From Marinirhabdus sp963799365 (lineage in GTDB: Bacteria; Bacteroidota; Bacteroidia; Flavobacteriales; Flavobacteriaceae), in contig CAWCWV010000008.1 in the NCBI GenBank assembly GCA_963799365.1, positions 296,440 to 360,439 of the forward strand: a DNA stretch of 64,000 bases. The letters run 5' to 3'. Numbering within the stretch: the first letter of the stretch is position 1; the number at the start of each line of letters is the position of its first letter. This document shows positions 34,774-44,598 of this stretch, one piece after another. Below the pieces are notes generated by a model. It searched no databases and was not told the origin of the DNA. It worked only from the letters and a program-made list of their open reading frames with translations. Made by a program: the position numbers and the translations under genes.

Positions 34774-36957
34774 TTATATTTTCTCCAACAATCCAGTACT
34801 TAGCCCAAGCATTTTTTCACTAATAGCATGCAGCCACCTTAATTGTTCCCAAACAAGGTGAGCCTCTTGATAACTGGACTCATTCTCTGGTGTGTCTTGT
34901 ATCATCTCTTCAATATCTGAAAAGGAAATTCTGGATAATTTTTCACTACTTAGTAGTTGCTCCTGGGCTTCCACTGTTGTATAGTTCGTTTCGGTTGACT
35001 GGCAAAGACCATCAAAAACTCTGTTTAAATCAGCATCAATTATCGCCACTGCATCTTTAAATTGCTGGCTTGCAGGCGTGGTTTGATGGTGTTGTAAATA
35101 AGTGCTTAATGTAGCCAAAGACGATAGCATTGCGTGATTAAGTACTACCAATTCATAAATAGCGTCTATGTTTTTTTGTTTAGACTTAGGCTCTTGTGCC
35201 ATTCTTTGAAAGGCCGCATTTAGATTGGAAGTTTCGAGAAACGCTGTTTTGCGGGCCACTTTATAAGCTGTTGAAACAGAATTTTTATCAATATAGACAG
35301 TACTAATATGTTTGAAAAAATTATGATTTGCTGAAACACTTTTTTTAATATTAGTCAGTATTTCCAAAAACCCCCAAGCAGGCCAAAGCCATAAAATAGC
35401 GATAAATGAAAGCGCCGCACCTATGAGCGTATCGAATATACGGTACTGGATTACCACCAATATATCCGGCCTTAAAATGGCATAAATAAAAACCACACTT
35501 AGCGTCACAAATGTTGCGGACACTTTATAATTTTTCTGAATTACTGAAAATGCGACTATGAGAGAAACAATTCCTAGGGTGCCCAACACATACGGATTTT
35601 CAATAAATAGAACTAGTACCGCTGCAATAACAGCTCCTAATAATGTGCCTATAATTCGATCTTTCGAACGCGATTTTGTAAGACCGTAGCTAGGCCTCAT
35701 TATCACAATAATGGTTAATAAAATCCAATATGGGTTTTGAAATTCCAGTACATCACCTACTAAGTATCCCACCATCATGGTGACTGAAAGCCGCAAGGAA
35801 TGTTTAAAAATAGCCGATTTAAAAGTGAAATTCTGAAGCCCTATTTTAAAATCGTATTCCTGCGGAACTAAAAACCGTTTCAGCGTTTTTGTGGCAAGAT
35901 AATCTGACGCATCTATTTTCGGGTTACTTCTTAATGTATGAATTCGTTTTATTTTTTCAAATTGCTTTTCCTGGTATTCCCATAAATTTTCAAGAATTAC
36001 AAGACTTTCAAGATCGGATGTAGCATCCAGTTTTTGAATGTTTTTTTTAGCAGATCTGAACAAGATTGTCAGGTCTGTAAAAGTTTCACTCTTTTTCGAA
36101 TTCACAGTAGTTGAAAAATGCTTAAGCTGTTGAGAAAAATTGAAAATTATGGTTTGAAAATCACTTTTTAAATCTTGATGCCCTTCGAACACCCTATCCA
36201 TTTTTTCATAATCAACAGGATTTGCAATAGCTGTTTCCAACATTTCAACCAACTGAATAAAAATGAGCAACTGTTTATTTTGATAGTTGGAATTTCCAGA
36301 TGTTTTCCTTGAAGCAATTAAAATATTACGCAAGGTTTCATGATTTTCAATAAGTGCTGTTTGCAACTCGTGTAGTTTTCGTTCTAAGGTTTCACGATTG
36401 GTCTGTTTCCCCATTAATTGCGCGCGTGTATCTAAAAACTGGGCTGTAAGGGAAAAAGTTTCAGAAAGTGACTCTTCAGTTTGCGCTTTGGGGTTTAAAT
36501 AATAGGCAATACTCACTAAAAGTAAATACCAGAGTCCACCAGCGCCTATAAGTAATGAATATTGATAGGGCGCTAACTCCAAAGGGGTGTATGCAAATCC
36601 CAAAACCAATGCCAACAAGCCCGAAAAGCTAATGAGGGAAGCCCTAAAACCGTAAATAGAAATATACGCTATCAAAAAAGTAAGTACTCCCAGAATAGGC
36701 AGTAAAAGCCAAGTAGGTAGGTTAAGATACCCTCCTATAAAACTTACCATTGTAATAAGTACACTAGAGAAAATAATGCCCATTTTTTTATGGTAAAAGC
36801 TTCCAGGAGTATTGCTGGGTGAACTCCAAAATGCTCCAAAACAAAGGGCAAGCCCAATGCCTATTTGATCCATGGCAATTCCAAAAATTACAGGAACACT
36901 TACAGCAATGCCTACAAGTATGGCTTTCGAAAAATTGGTGCTTTTCAAAAATTGCAA
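34774..36957 (-). CDS. FUSC family inner-membrane protein (YccS-like)
   Basis: A 727-residue protein with two membrane blocks of about five helices each (about 10-155 and 385-520), separated by a helical cytoplasmic domain (about 160-340). The second block has NPYWILLTIIVIMRPSYGLTKSRSKDRIIGTLLGAVIAA, the FUSC signature. Relatives include YccS/YhfK and aromatic-acid efflux protein AaeB. The substrate is unknown. It is transcribed alone. Confidence 0.92.
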   Translation of the reverse strand: MQFLKSTNFSKAILVGIAVSVPVIFGIAMDQIGIGLALCFGAFWSSPSNTPGSFYHKKMGIIFSSVLITMVSFIGGYLNLPTWLLLPILGVLTFLIAYISIYGFRASLISFSGLLALVLGFAYTPLELAPYQYSLLIGAGGLWYLLLVSIAYYLNPKAQTEESLSETFSLTAQFLDTRAQLMGKQTNRETLERKLHELQTALIENHETLRNILIASRKTSGNSNYQNKQLLIFIQLVEMLETAIANPVDYEKMDRVFEGHQDLKSDFQTIIFNFSQQLKHFSTTVNSKKSETFTDLTILFRSAKKNIQKLDATSDLESLVILENLWEYQEKQFEKIKRIHTLRSNPKIDASDYLATKTLKRFLVPQEYDFKIGLQNFTFKSAIFKHSLRLSVTMMVGYLVGDVLEFQNPYWILLTIIVIMRPSYGLTKSRSKDRIIGTLLGAVIAAVLVLFIENPYVLGTLGIVSLIVAFSVIQKNYKVSATFVTLSVVFIYAILRPDILVVIQYRIFDTLIGAALSFIAILWLWPAWGFLEILTNIKKSVSANHNFFKHISTVYIDKNSVSTAYKVARKTAFLETSNLNAAFQRMAQEPKSKQKNIDAIYELVVLNHAMLSSLATLSTYLQHHQTTPASQQFKDAVAIIDADLNRVFDGLCQSTETNYTTVEAQEQLLSSEKLSRISFSDIEEMIQDTPENESSYQEAHLVWEQLRWLHAISEKMLGLSTGLLEKI

Positions 36958-37156
36958 GAATGCAGCTGTTTTACTTTGAGATGCTGTTTTGATATTCCTT
37001 CAGATTTAGGTACTTATTACAAAGATAGTTTTGTTAGAAGAAGGAGATTTTATTCAGTGCTGAAATTTTCACTAGTAAAATTATTGTTCTTTGCAGTTAA
37101 TTCGTACCTACGCTAATTTTTCTGTAAATTGCTAAAAATTAAATACCCTACAGAAA

Positions 37157-37372
37157 ATGAAAATACTAAAGGAAGCTAAAGATTTCGAAAATGCAACAAT
37201 GAGTAATATGACCACCAGTGACAGGGTTTCAGCTTCTCGTGAGGCAAAACGACTTATTTTAGGCATTAATGAAGTTTATAAAGACACAAAAGATCCAGAA
37301 TTAATGGAGTTAATGAAGCGTCTTACCGAGAAAAAAAAGAAAATTGAGGTTAGGCTGAAAGGGAGACCTTAG
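37157..37372 (+). CDS. Small basic helical protein, paralogue of the gene at 31992
   Basis: 71 residues: MKILKEAKDFENATMSNMTT, SDRVSASREAKRLILGINEVY, and a Lys-rich end. About half of its residues are identical to the 75-residue product at 31992-32219, with the same length and domain order. The two copies lie 5 kb apart on opposite strands, here without a DUF2237 partner. No family name is recognised. Confidence 0.85.
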   Translation: MKILKEAKDFENATMSNMTTSDRVSASREAKRLILGINEVYKDTKDPELMELMKRLTEKKKKIEVRLKGRP

Positions 37373-37530
37373 GTAATTTACTACTTAGCATTTAATTGGA
37401 AAACTTTAAAATATGTAAAGCCCTTTCAACATAATAATACTTCGAAACGTTAGTATAATATAATTTTCAGTACTAAGAATAGTCTAATTTCTACTGCAAT
37501 TTAAACTTAATATTCAAGGTGCCTTTTATT

Positions 37531-37716
37531 TTACTTAAAACGATTATGCCTTAAATGAGGAATAGGAATGTATCCATCCAACATACCAATTGAACAAAAA
37601 TTATCCATAGCTCCATAGGATTCAATAGTTACTTTTTCAACTGCAATGACACTCTGAGCCATCATATATAGCTCGTTTTCTAAGATAATTTCACGCACCA
37701 ATCCTTCTGTATCCAT
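37531..37716 (-). CDS. Small hypothetical protein, 61 residues
   Basis: A 61-residue ORF with a mildly acidic start (MDTEGLVREIILENELYMMA) and the block AMDNFCSIGMLDGYIPIPHLRHN. It begins 18 bp after the SemiSWEET gene and would be the last gene of the DUF421-SemiSWEET transcript. No family is recognised. Its amino-acid make-up is plausible for a real protein. Confidence 0.45.
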   Translation of the reverse strand: MDTEGLVREIILENELYMMAQSVIAVEKVTIESYGAMDNFCSIGMLDGYIPIPHLRHNRFK

Positions 37717-37734
37717 TTTTGAGTCAATTGTATA

Positions 37735-37995
37735 TTATTTCATTTTATTTTTTACGTATATACGCAACATGAACGTATTCAGCATAAAGGAAATTCCGTT
37801 TGTAAGTATGATCGGCCAATCTGTTTTTATAATTCCATAGACTGTCCAAAGTCCTACGCCTATTAATAATATGCTAAAAAAGATGGGACTTATATCATCC
37901 GTTTTATTGGTTTTAATTGCTTTGTATATTTGAGGAACTACAGCTATTGTTGTAAAGATTCCGGCAATATACCCGATGATAGTGACCAGTTCCAT
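37735..37995 (-). CDS. SemiSWEET sugar transporter (PQ-loop, MtN3-like)
   Basis: An 86-residue membrane protein with three helices and the PQ-loop motif TTIAVVPQIYKAIKTNKTDD near residue 16. SemiSWEETs work as dimers that pass sugars through the inner membrane by facilitated diffusion. The length is typical. It starts 1 bp after the DUF421 gene, so both are in one operon. Confidence 0.94.
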   Translation of the reverse strand: MELVTIIGYIAGIFTTIAVVPQIYKAIKTNKTDDISPIFFSILLIGVGLWTVYGIIKTDWPIILTNGISFMLNTFMLRIYVKNKMK

Positions 37996-37996
37996 G

Positions 37997-38521
37997 TTAA
38001 TTTCTATTTACGTCCTTTAGTAACCACGGTTCCAGAGCATGTTCATCATTACTGCTGTGTAGCACAACAATATCACCTGTAGTTTCAAAGACGACTGCAC
38101 GTACTTGTGAAAGTTGAAGTACGTTGGCTTCCCTAAGTTTAGATCTGAGGTCTCCTTCGGTGACACGAGCTTTTAACAGGTTATCTTCTAAGATTTTATC
38201 CCCATCCATGAGCAATAAAGGTTCGTTATCAATAGCCCTTCGAAAAGGCTTCCATTTACGAAGAAGCGCTGCAGCTAATTGATACAAGTAAATAAGAAAT
38301 AAAGCAAAGATCCCATCGAGAAGAGAAACAGATTTCGATAAGATGGTAGTAGCTATGACTGAACCAACCGCAACAGTCATTGCGAAATCAAAACTGGACA
38401 TTTTGGAAAAACTACGTTTTCCGAAGATCCGTGTCAAAACAATAACAGCAATATAAATTGCTAGTGTGCTGATGGAAATCGCCAGTAGCGATTCCCAAGT
38501 AGTGGTGAACCATTTCTCCAT
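37997..38521 (-). CDS. DUF421 (YetF-like) membrane protein
   Basis: 174 residues from the ATG at 38521, which gives MEKWFTTTWESLLAIS; a longer reading frame to 38551 adds ten residues that look unrelated. Three membrane helices are followed by the DUF421 cytoplasmic domain with VLTRIFGKRSFSKMSSFDFAMTVAVGS, then PLLLMDGDKILEDNL and a final LEPWLLKD. Function is not established in the family. It forms an operon with the SemiSWEET gene. Confidence 0.92.
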   Translation of the reverse strand: MEKWFTTTWESLLAISISTLAIYIAVIVLTRIFGKRSFSKMSSFDFAMTVAVGSVIATTILSKSVSLLDGIFALFLIYLYQLAAALLRKWKPFRRAIDNEPLLLMDGDKILEDNLLKARVTEGDLRSKLREANVLQLSQVRAVVFETTGDIVVLHSSNDEHALEPWLLKDVNRN

Positions 38522-38809
38522 GAGTGTAGTATTGGTGAAGCACCTGCCCAAGAGGTCGTGTGCTGATTAAATAGTTGTTTGTTATTCGAAAATTACTATT
38601 AAAACCCATGTGCTCGAAAACAATTAGCACTAATTAACCAATACTGTTAAGTTTATTTAAAAAGAAGTTGCCTGGTTTGCAATTGAGTACTAGAAAAAAG
38701 CAAGAATTTAAAAAACACTAATCCGTGAACAGTGCCACTAGGCAAGACTCCTACATTGATTTGTTTCATAAAAGATTTTATGTGCATTAATATTTGTTTC
38801 GTGCTAGCC

Positions 38810-39538
38810 TTATAGGTTGCTTATGATACTCGCTATCCCTATTCCCAGAATGAGGAATAACACGATGAAGCGAAACTGATCTTGTGACATTTTATTGAGA
38901 ATCAGTTTTCCGATCCAGGTGCCTAGAATTCCCACTAAAATCAAAATGGGAATAAGGTACAGCAATTCATATTTCATATAACCATTCAAATAATAGACCA
39001 CTGTTCGACTCACATCTACGCCGAGATCTATTATTGCAGACGTGGCAATAAACTTGTCTTTATTCATTTTAAAAGCGGCCAAGGTAATGCCACGAATGGC
39101 ACCTCCAGTTCCTAAAATACCCGCACTTAGCCCAGAAAGCACACCCCCTGCAACCGCATTTTTGGTAGTTGGTCTTACCACTAATTTCTTAAAAATTAAA
39201 AATGCAAGGCTTAGAACCACCAAGAAAATCCCAAGGCCATATGATAAAGTTGTGGGATCTATGTATTTGCTTATAAACCCACCAATAATAACGAAGAGTA
39301 TAGCTGGAGCTCCCAATGTTAAGATGACCTTTTTGTCTATGCCTTTTCTAAAAAATGCAATTTTGGTTAGATTACTAGAAACGTGATACAGGGCTGTAAT
39401 GACTAAAACCGATTGAAAATCTAAGAAAAAGTTGGCTACAGGTACAAAAAACACTGAAGATCCGAATCCGCCAACGGTACCAAAAATTTCTGCCAATAGA
39501 GATAGAATGATAAATACGGGAAGGTAGCGCGATAGCAT
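38810..39538 (-). CDS. TauE/SafE family transporter
   Basis: A 242-residue membrane protein with about eight helices. The family block GGFGSSVFFVPVANFFL near the start and its repeat AVAGGVLSGLSAGILGTGGAIRGITLAAF in the middle are present. These proteins export or import sulfite, sulfoacetate or related anions. The actual substrate is unknown. It is transcribed alone. Confidence 0.92.
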   Translation of the reverse strand: MLSRYLPVFIILSLLAEIFGTVGGFGSSVFFVPVANFFLDFQSVLVITALYHVSSNLTKIAFFRKGIDKKVILTLGAPAILFVIIGGFISKYIDPTTLSYGLGIFLVVLSLAFLIFKKLVVRPTTKNAVAGGVLSGLSAGILGTGGAIRGITLAAFKMNKDKFIATSAIIDLGVDVSRTVVYYLNGYMKYELLYLIPILILVGILGTWIGKLILNKMSQDQFRFIVLFLILGIGIASIISNL

Positions 39539-39660
39539 AAAGGTGCTTTAAGTGTCTAAAAATAAAGCCAGACATCACGGTGTGCTATGATATTTATCAG
39601 CTACAAGAAGAAAAAAGAATAGTGGAATACAGAAACTACTAAAAATCTAGTGAACATTAC

Positions 39661-41499
39661 TTATTGATAGCCTGCTGCTTGTAGTTTGAACAATTCAGCA
39701 TAGAGTTTGGGATGTGCCATTAACGCTTCGTGGGTACCCAACTCCAGGACCTTTCCATGTTGCAAGACTAAGATGCGGTCTGCCATGCGCACGGTACTAA
39801 AACGATGGCTAATGATGATACTTGTTTTTCCTTTAGTTAAAGCGATAAAACGTTCAAACACATCAAATTCTGCCTGTGCATCTAGCGCGCTGGTGGGTTC
39901 GTCTAACACCATAATATCGGCATCTTTCATATACGCACGTGATAGTGCCACCTTTTGCCATTGGCCCCCACTCAGCTCCTGTCCTTTCGCAAAACGCCTT
40001 CCCAATTGTTGTTCCAGTCCGTCTTTCATGACACTAATCACTTGTGCAGCGAGACTTTTAGATGCTGCATACGTAATGATTTCATCATTGTTCACCTCTT
40101 CAATATTTCCGACAGCAATATTTTCCCGCAGTGTAAATTCATATTTGAAGAAATCCTGAAAAATAACTCCAAAACGCTTGCGATATTCGTCTACGTCGAA
40201 TTTATTTATGTTTATTCCATCCAGCAAAATGACCCCTTCCGTAGGTTCATAAAAACGAAGGATCAATTTTATAAGCGTTGTCTTTCCAGCACCATTCTGC
40301 CCTACAAAAGCCATTTTCTCTCCTGCGTCTATACGAAAGCTAACGCCTTTTAACACCTCGGTTTCACTTCCTGGATACGCAAAATGAACATTGTCGAGTT
40401 GGAAACCTGCTACTATGGTGGTTGGGATTGGGATTTTGTCTTCAGAAGTCTTTTCTATTTCCAAATCTATAAAATCGAAGTAATCCTGAAGGTATAGTGC
40501 GCTTTCAGAAATACGAGTAAACCGCGAAAAGAAGCTTTGTAAGTTATTCCGAAGTCTATTGAACGAACCGGAAAGAAAAGTGAGTTCCCCTATTGAAATT
40601 ATACCCGATAGCACCCTGAAAATAATAAAAATATAAGCACCATAATAACTGAGAACACCCAGAATATTGAAGAGAGAACCGTAAAAACTCTGTCGAAGAG
40701 ACAGTTTTTTATTGAGATGGTAATATTCGGTTGAAAGGTTTTTGAAACGAGCTGCGATAAAATCGGTGAGCCCAAATAGTTTAATTTCTTTAGCGGTTTG
40801 ATTGTTAGCCCCAATAAACCGAAGGTAATCCAGCTCTCTTCGTTCTGAGGTCCAACTGCGCGCTAAAGAGTATCGTGTACTACTAAATTTTGCCTCATTA
40901 ATAAACGAAGGGATAATGCTAAGCACCAAGATGAGGATAAGAATGGGTTCAAAATAAATGAGTCCGGCGATGAGTGAAATCATAGAAATAAGACTTTCTC
41001 CTTGTCCTAGGGCGTTAGTCATTAAATCTACACGGTTATTGGTTTGCGTACGGGCGCGTTCTAGTTTATCGTAGAATTCAGGATTTTCTAGTTGTTCGAT
41101 GGTTAATTCACTTGTTTTACGTATAATCCGCTCTGAAGAAGCGTTGCTGTATAGATCGCCTAATAAGCCATCGGTTAGATTGATCAATCGTCCTAACAAA
41201 TCTGAAATTATCGCTACCATAAATTCTATCAGGACATAATTCCACAATTGTGTAAAGTCCTGAGTCTCTAAAGAAATCTGAAGAATGATCTCATCGATAA
41301 TCATTTTACCCACCCATAAAATAATAACGGGGGTAAAAGCATTGAATAGCCGGCTAAAAAGATTGAGCAGAAAGAGTTTGGGGCTACTACGATATATTTC
41401 CCTAAAAAATCTGGGGATTGTTCTTAACGCCTTAAACGAATCTTTAAAACTGGTTTTTTGTTGTTTTTCGGTAATAGATTTTAAGACTGGGCGTGGCAT
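39661..41499 (-). CDS. ABC exporter, fused permease and ATPase
   Basis: 612 residues: six membrane helices (about 45-330) and an ATPase domain with Walker A GQNGAGKTT, signature LSGGQWQK, Walker B IMVLDEPTSALDA and the switch His in IIISHRFS. The half-transporter should work as a homodimer. The substrate is unknown. It is the last gene before the island, and its start is about 130 bp from the left attachment site. Confidence 0.95.
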   Translation of the reverse strand: MPRPVLKSITEKQQKTSFKDSFKALRTIPRFFREIYRSSPKLFLLNLFSRLFNAFTPVIILWVGKMIIDEIILQISLETQDFTQLWNYVLIEFMVAIISDLLGRLINLTDGLLGDLYSNASSERIIRKTSELTIEQLENPEFYDKLERARTQTNNRVDLMTNALGQGESLISMISLIAGLIYFEPILILILVLSIIPSFINEAKFSSTRYSLARSWTSERRELDYLRFIGANNQTAKEIKLFGLTDFIAARFKNLSTEYYHLNKKLSLRQSFYGSLFNILGVLSYYGAYIFIIFRVLSGIISIGELTFLSGSFNRLRNNLQSFFSRFTRISESALYLQDYFDFIDLEIEKTSEDKIPIPTTIVAGFQLDNVHFAYPGSETEVLKGVSFRIDAGEKMAFVGQNGAGKTTLIKLILRFYEPTEGVILLDGININKFDVDEYRKRFGVIFQDFFKYEFTLRENIAVGNIEEVNNDEIITYAASKSLAAQVISVMKDGLEQQLGRRFAKGQELSGGQWQKVALSRAYMKDADIMVLDEPTSALDAQAEFDVFERFIALTKGKTSIIISHRFSTVRMADRILVLQHGKVLELGTHEALMAHPKLYAELFKLQAAGYQ

Positions 41500-41627
41500 G
41501 TACGTTTATAAAAAAGGATTGGTAAAAGTACACAATTGGGCACTGTATTTTCTTGGAAACTGTAGTAATGTAGATGAGGTATATTCTATGTATGTTTCGA
41601 GAAAGTTCTAAAAAACACGAACCCAGA

Positions 41628-41646
41628 GACCTTCGGGTTATGAGTT
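41628..41646. repeat. Left attachment site: tRNA-Met fragment
   Basis: GACCTTCGGGTTATGAGTT carries the anticodon loop (CTCATAA on the minus strand), anticodon stem and variable region of tRNA-Met. Its first 14 bases are identical to 63987-64000, where the window ends. To its left, ACGAACCCAGA looks like a decayed T-arm, as expected for the displaced 3' end of the tRNA. Confidence 0.8.
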
Positions 41647-41717
41647 AAGCTCGTAATTTCTGTGAACCCCTATTTACAGGGGCTTCCAAAGGGTGCGTCT
41701 CGCTAAAAATTGAAAAC

Positions 41718-41753
41718 CGTATTCCAAATCGTATTCGAAAGCGTATTAATTTG
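41718..41753 (+). repeat. Left-end iterons, three direct 12-bp units
   Basis: Units CGTATTCCAAAT, CGTATTCGAAAG and CGTATTAATTTG follow without gap. The same 12-bp pattern, in the same orientation, occurs three times at 63716-63751. They are about 70 bases from the attachment core. Probable arm-type binding sites of the island integrase. Confidence 0.72.
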
Positions 41754-42077
41754 TAGTAAATATACTACGATTTTTTGAATAAAAAAATAGGTGGTTTTTC
41801 CTCTTGTGCAGGTTTGCGGAAAACCGTAAAATTAACTTGGGAATTTTGTCGAATTTGAGGTTCAACTGTGAACGATTTCAAGATTACAGAATATACGGGT
41901 AAATGCGTATAGGGGGTAATGATGGGATTTTGTAGTTTTAACCGGGCTATTTTCAAAGAAATTAGGCAGCAGGCAACTGTGATTAAGGGTAAAGTGGAGT
42001 TTGGGATAGTTTTGGTGGGTAGCGCTGAGTTTCAATTTAAAATAAAATCTGAGAGTTCACGGAAAATCAAATTAATT

Positions 42078-44006
42078 ATGAACAAAGAATTTCTAGCTTC
42101 TACATCGGTCTTCGCAGAAATGGCAAACAACAGTGTTGACATTCAAAAAATAATAAGCGAGTTTATTATAAACACCTATATTTTAAATAAAACCTTCACT
42201 CAAGATTCTACTCAAATAAAAAGTGAACTCGTATCTCATTTTGATATTGATGTACCAGAAGCGGTTATAAGGTCTTTGCTAAAACGTTTGAAAAAAGATA
42301 ATGTTTTAGATTATATAGATGGGCAATTTATAATTAACTCGGAACATAGATTAGCTAGAGAATATATTAATAAGGAGGTTAATGAAAAAAGAGAAATTCA
42401 AAATAAAATTTTTGATGAGTTATCTGCCTACGTTCGTATTCAAACAGGCCCCTTAAATAATGAAGAAAGAAAAAAATTAGAAGGTGTCTTTATTGAATAT
42501 TTATTTGACAACACTATTTCGGATGAATACGCTACTCTCATAAGTGGTTATATTGTTAAAAACCAAAACAGTCCTGAATTTACCAAAGAACTTAATTTAA
42601 TTCGTGAGGGAGCCACCATTTTAAAAGGTATTTATTATACGACAGATTTTAATGATGAGAACATTTGGAGAAATAAATTGACAATTTATTTAGACACAGA
42701 GCACTTACTAAGCCTGTCAGGTCTAAATGGAGTCACATTTAAACTGATGCTCATGGATTTCTTCAATTTGGTTAGAGATATAAATACTAAAGTTCAAAAA
42801 AAAACTGGGAAATTAATATATTTAAAATTCACTAAAAATGTAAAAAGTGAGATTGAAAAATTATTTTACGTTGCTGGGCTTATAGTTAAAGGAAAAGCTA
42901 CTCTTCTTCCAGGAAAAACAGCTATTAAAAATATAGTAGATGGATGTGATAGTTCGTCTGACATTACTAGAAAAACTGCTGAATTTTTCACTGAATTGAA
43001 ATCCCTTGGCATTTTTGAAGCAGATGAAATAGATTTATTAGAACATCCTGAGTATAATATTGTTGATCAACATTCTTTAACAAAATATTCTGATGAAAAA
43101 TCTCCTGACGAAATTCATAAAATATTAGAAGAATTTACATTTATTAATAATTTAAGACGAGGCAGAAATAATATGGGTTTCGAAAATATTTCTCATATTT
43201 TGATGACTGGTGATAGAGTTACAAGATTGATGAGTTATGATAACGATTTAAAAATGAGCGACAGTGGATTTTCATTTGCTACAGATGTTTATTATGTGAC
43301 ACAAAGGTTGTGGTTTAAACTGAATAAAGGATTAGGCTTCACTGCCAATCTCCCTGCTACTTTAAATATTGTCAATAAAGCGAGGGTCATCATTTCAAGT
43401 CAAATTAATTCTTCCGTAAGATCACGATATAACAAGTTGGAAAAAGAAATTGCGGCTGGTGCTAGAACGCCCGATGAGGTTAAAGAATATTATTTAAGGT
43501 TAAGGTCAAATACTTTCACCCCGGAGAATATAAATGAAAACAATATAGCAGAACATATAAATTTCATATATGCGCAGGATGATGTAGAAAAATTTTTAAG
43601 AGATAGATCCGCAGAAAAATCTGCTCTAAAAGAGAGAGATAAAAAAGTAAAAGAATTAAATAAAAAAAATGAAATAAACAGTGTTCAGACTGAGCAATTG
43701 CGATTAGCATTCGTAGCTGCGTCAAAAAAATCTGCAAACAAGCTTTTTAATGTTTATAAATTTATAGCAATTTTAATTATCAGTTTAATCGTACTTTTAA
43801 TTGCGTTTATCGGGTATTTTTTGAGACAGGAAACAGATTCAAATCTTTCATTTGTAGCGTTTATAATTTCTGGCATATCATTATTATTAGGTCTATTTAG
43901 TTGGAAAAAAATAATTCATTATTTACGAAAAAAAGCTTTTAATAATCACGAGAATTTAATCAGTGGTAAAGAACAATATCCAATTAAAACTGAAAGTAAA
44001 AATTAA
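42078..44006 (+). CDS. Large membrane-anchored protein with possible PIN-like domain
   Basis: 642 residues from the ATG at 42078; the frame is open to 41919 but that part lies among island-end sequences. Visible parts: a winged-helix-like segment (about 45-88), a possible PIN-like nuclease core with LTIYLDTEHLLSL (D206), acidic residues near 258-260 and ILMTGDRVTRLM (D379), a coiled coil (about 500-550), and two membrane helices (about 561-582 and 591-608). I do not recognise the family. The PIN call rests on spacing and motif look only. As first cargo gene of the island, a defence role is possible. Confidence 0.7.
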   Translation: MNKEFLASTSVFAEMANNSVDIQKIISEFIINTYILNKTFTQDSTQIKSELVSHFDIDVPEAVIRSLLKRLKKDNVLDYIDGQFIINSEHRLAREYINKEVNEKREIQNKIFDELSAYVRIQTGPLNNEERKKLEGVFIEYLFDNTISDEYATLISGYIVKNQNSPEFTKELNLIREGATILKGIYYTTDFNDENIWRNKLTIYLDTEHLLSLSGLNGVTFKLMLMDFFNLVRDINTKVQKKTGKLIYLKFTKNVKSEIEKLFYVAGLIVKGKATLLPGKTAIKNIVDGCDSSSDITRKTAEFFTELKSLGIFEADEIDLLEHPEYNIVDQHSLTKYSDEKSPDEIHKILEEFTFINNLRRGRNNMGFENISHILMTGDRVTRLMSYDNDLKMSDSGFSFATDVYYVTQRLWFKLNKGLGFTANLPATLNIVNKARVIISSQINSSVRSRYNKLEKEIAAGARTPDEVKEYYLRLRSNTFTPENINENNIAEHINFIYAQDDVEKFLRDRSAEKSALKERDKKVKELNKKNEINSVQTEQLRLAFVAASKKSANKLFNVYKFIAILIISLIVLLIAFIGYFLRQETDSNLSFVAFIISGISLLLGLFSWKKIIHYLRKKAFNNHENLISGKEQYPIKTESKN

Positions 44007-44052
44007 CATGCCATAAATATGGGTATCCCCAACTACACCTTATTACTTAATT

Positions 44053-44076
44053 CTGAAAATCCTCGCGGATTTTCAG
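44053..44076. repeat. Perfect hairpin after the membrane-anchored gene
   Basis: CTGAAAATCC and GGATTTTCAG form a ten-base-pair stem with loop TCGC, 47 bases past the stop at 44006. It may act as a terminator, although only a short T-run follows. Confidence 0.6.
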
Positions 44077-44171
44077 TTTGGTGTGTACTTGCAGAGTTAA
44101 GTACTAATCCACGCAACTACTCATAGCCGAGAATGTTGCAAACAAAAAAAATATTCACGAAAAAATCAACT

Positions 44172-44519
44172 ATGCCACTTGTAGAATTTAATTTTAGAAA
44201 TGATTTTGAGCATATTATTGAACAAGGTTTAAGTTCTGCTCAATTTCAATTGTTAAAGGAGTTATTTGAACACCATAATATTGACGAGGATCAGTTATAT
44301 TATATCATGCACAAGAAACCGGATGCCATAAAATTTAAAAAAGGCGATCATGTTTTAAATATGGGTTATACTCATTTAAGACCGAACCAAACAGAATTTG
44401 AGGTTTACGAAGTCATTAAAATTAATACAGATAGCTTGACAGATGTTACAATAAAACCGATAACTGGAGGAGATACTCGAAGAGTCTACCATAGAGATTT
44501 AGTAAAGATTAATAAATAG
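44172..44519 (+). CDS. Small island protein, unknown
   Basis: 115 residues from the ATG at 44172; an earlier ATG at 44133 would add 13 basic residues. The N-terminal half is helical (FEHIIEQGLSSAQFQLLKELFEHHNIDEDQLYYIM). The C-terminal half looks like a small beta barrel (FKKGDHVLNMGYTHLRPNQTEFEVYEV). No family is recognised. A GC-rich hairpin repeat follows it. Confidence 0.65.
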   Translation: MPLVEFNFRNDFEHIIEQGLSSAQFQLLKELFEHHNIDEDQLYYIMHKKPDAIKFKKGDHVLNMGYTHLRPNQTEFEVYEVIKINTDSLTDVTIKPITGGDTRRVYHRDLVKINK

Positions 44520-44598
44520 TCAAATAATGCTTGCTTGCAACACATATAATTCAACAGTCACACTCGTTTTTATTTAAATTCCCTTACCTTAAAAAATT

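Noticed and set aside
41765..41956. 63-residue minus-strand ORF at the left end of the island
   Set aside because: It lies between the iterons and the first cargo gene, has no neighbour of the same orientation and no recognisable feature.
41919..42077. N-terminal extension of the 42078 protein
   Set aside because: The extension lies in island-end sequence and lacks continuity with the domain that starts at the ATG at 42078.
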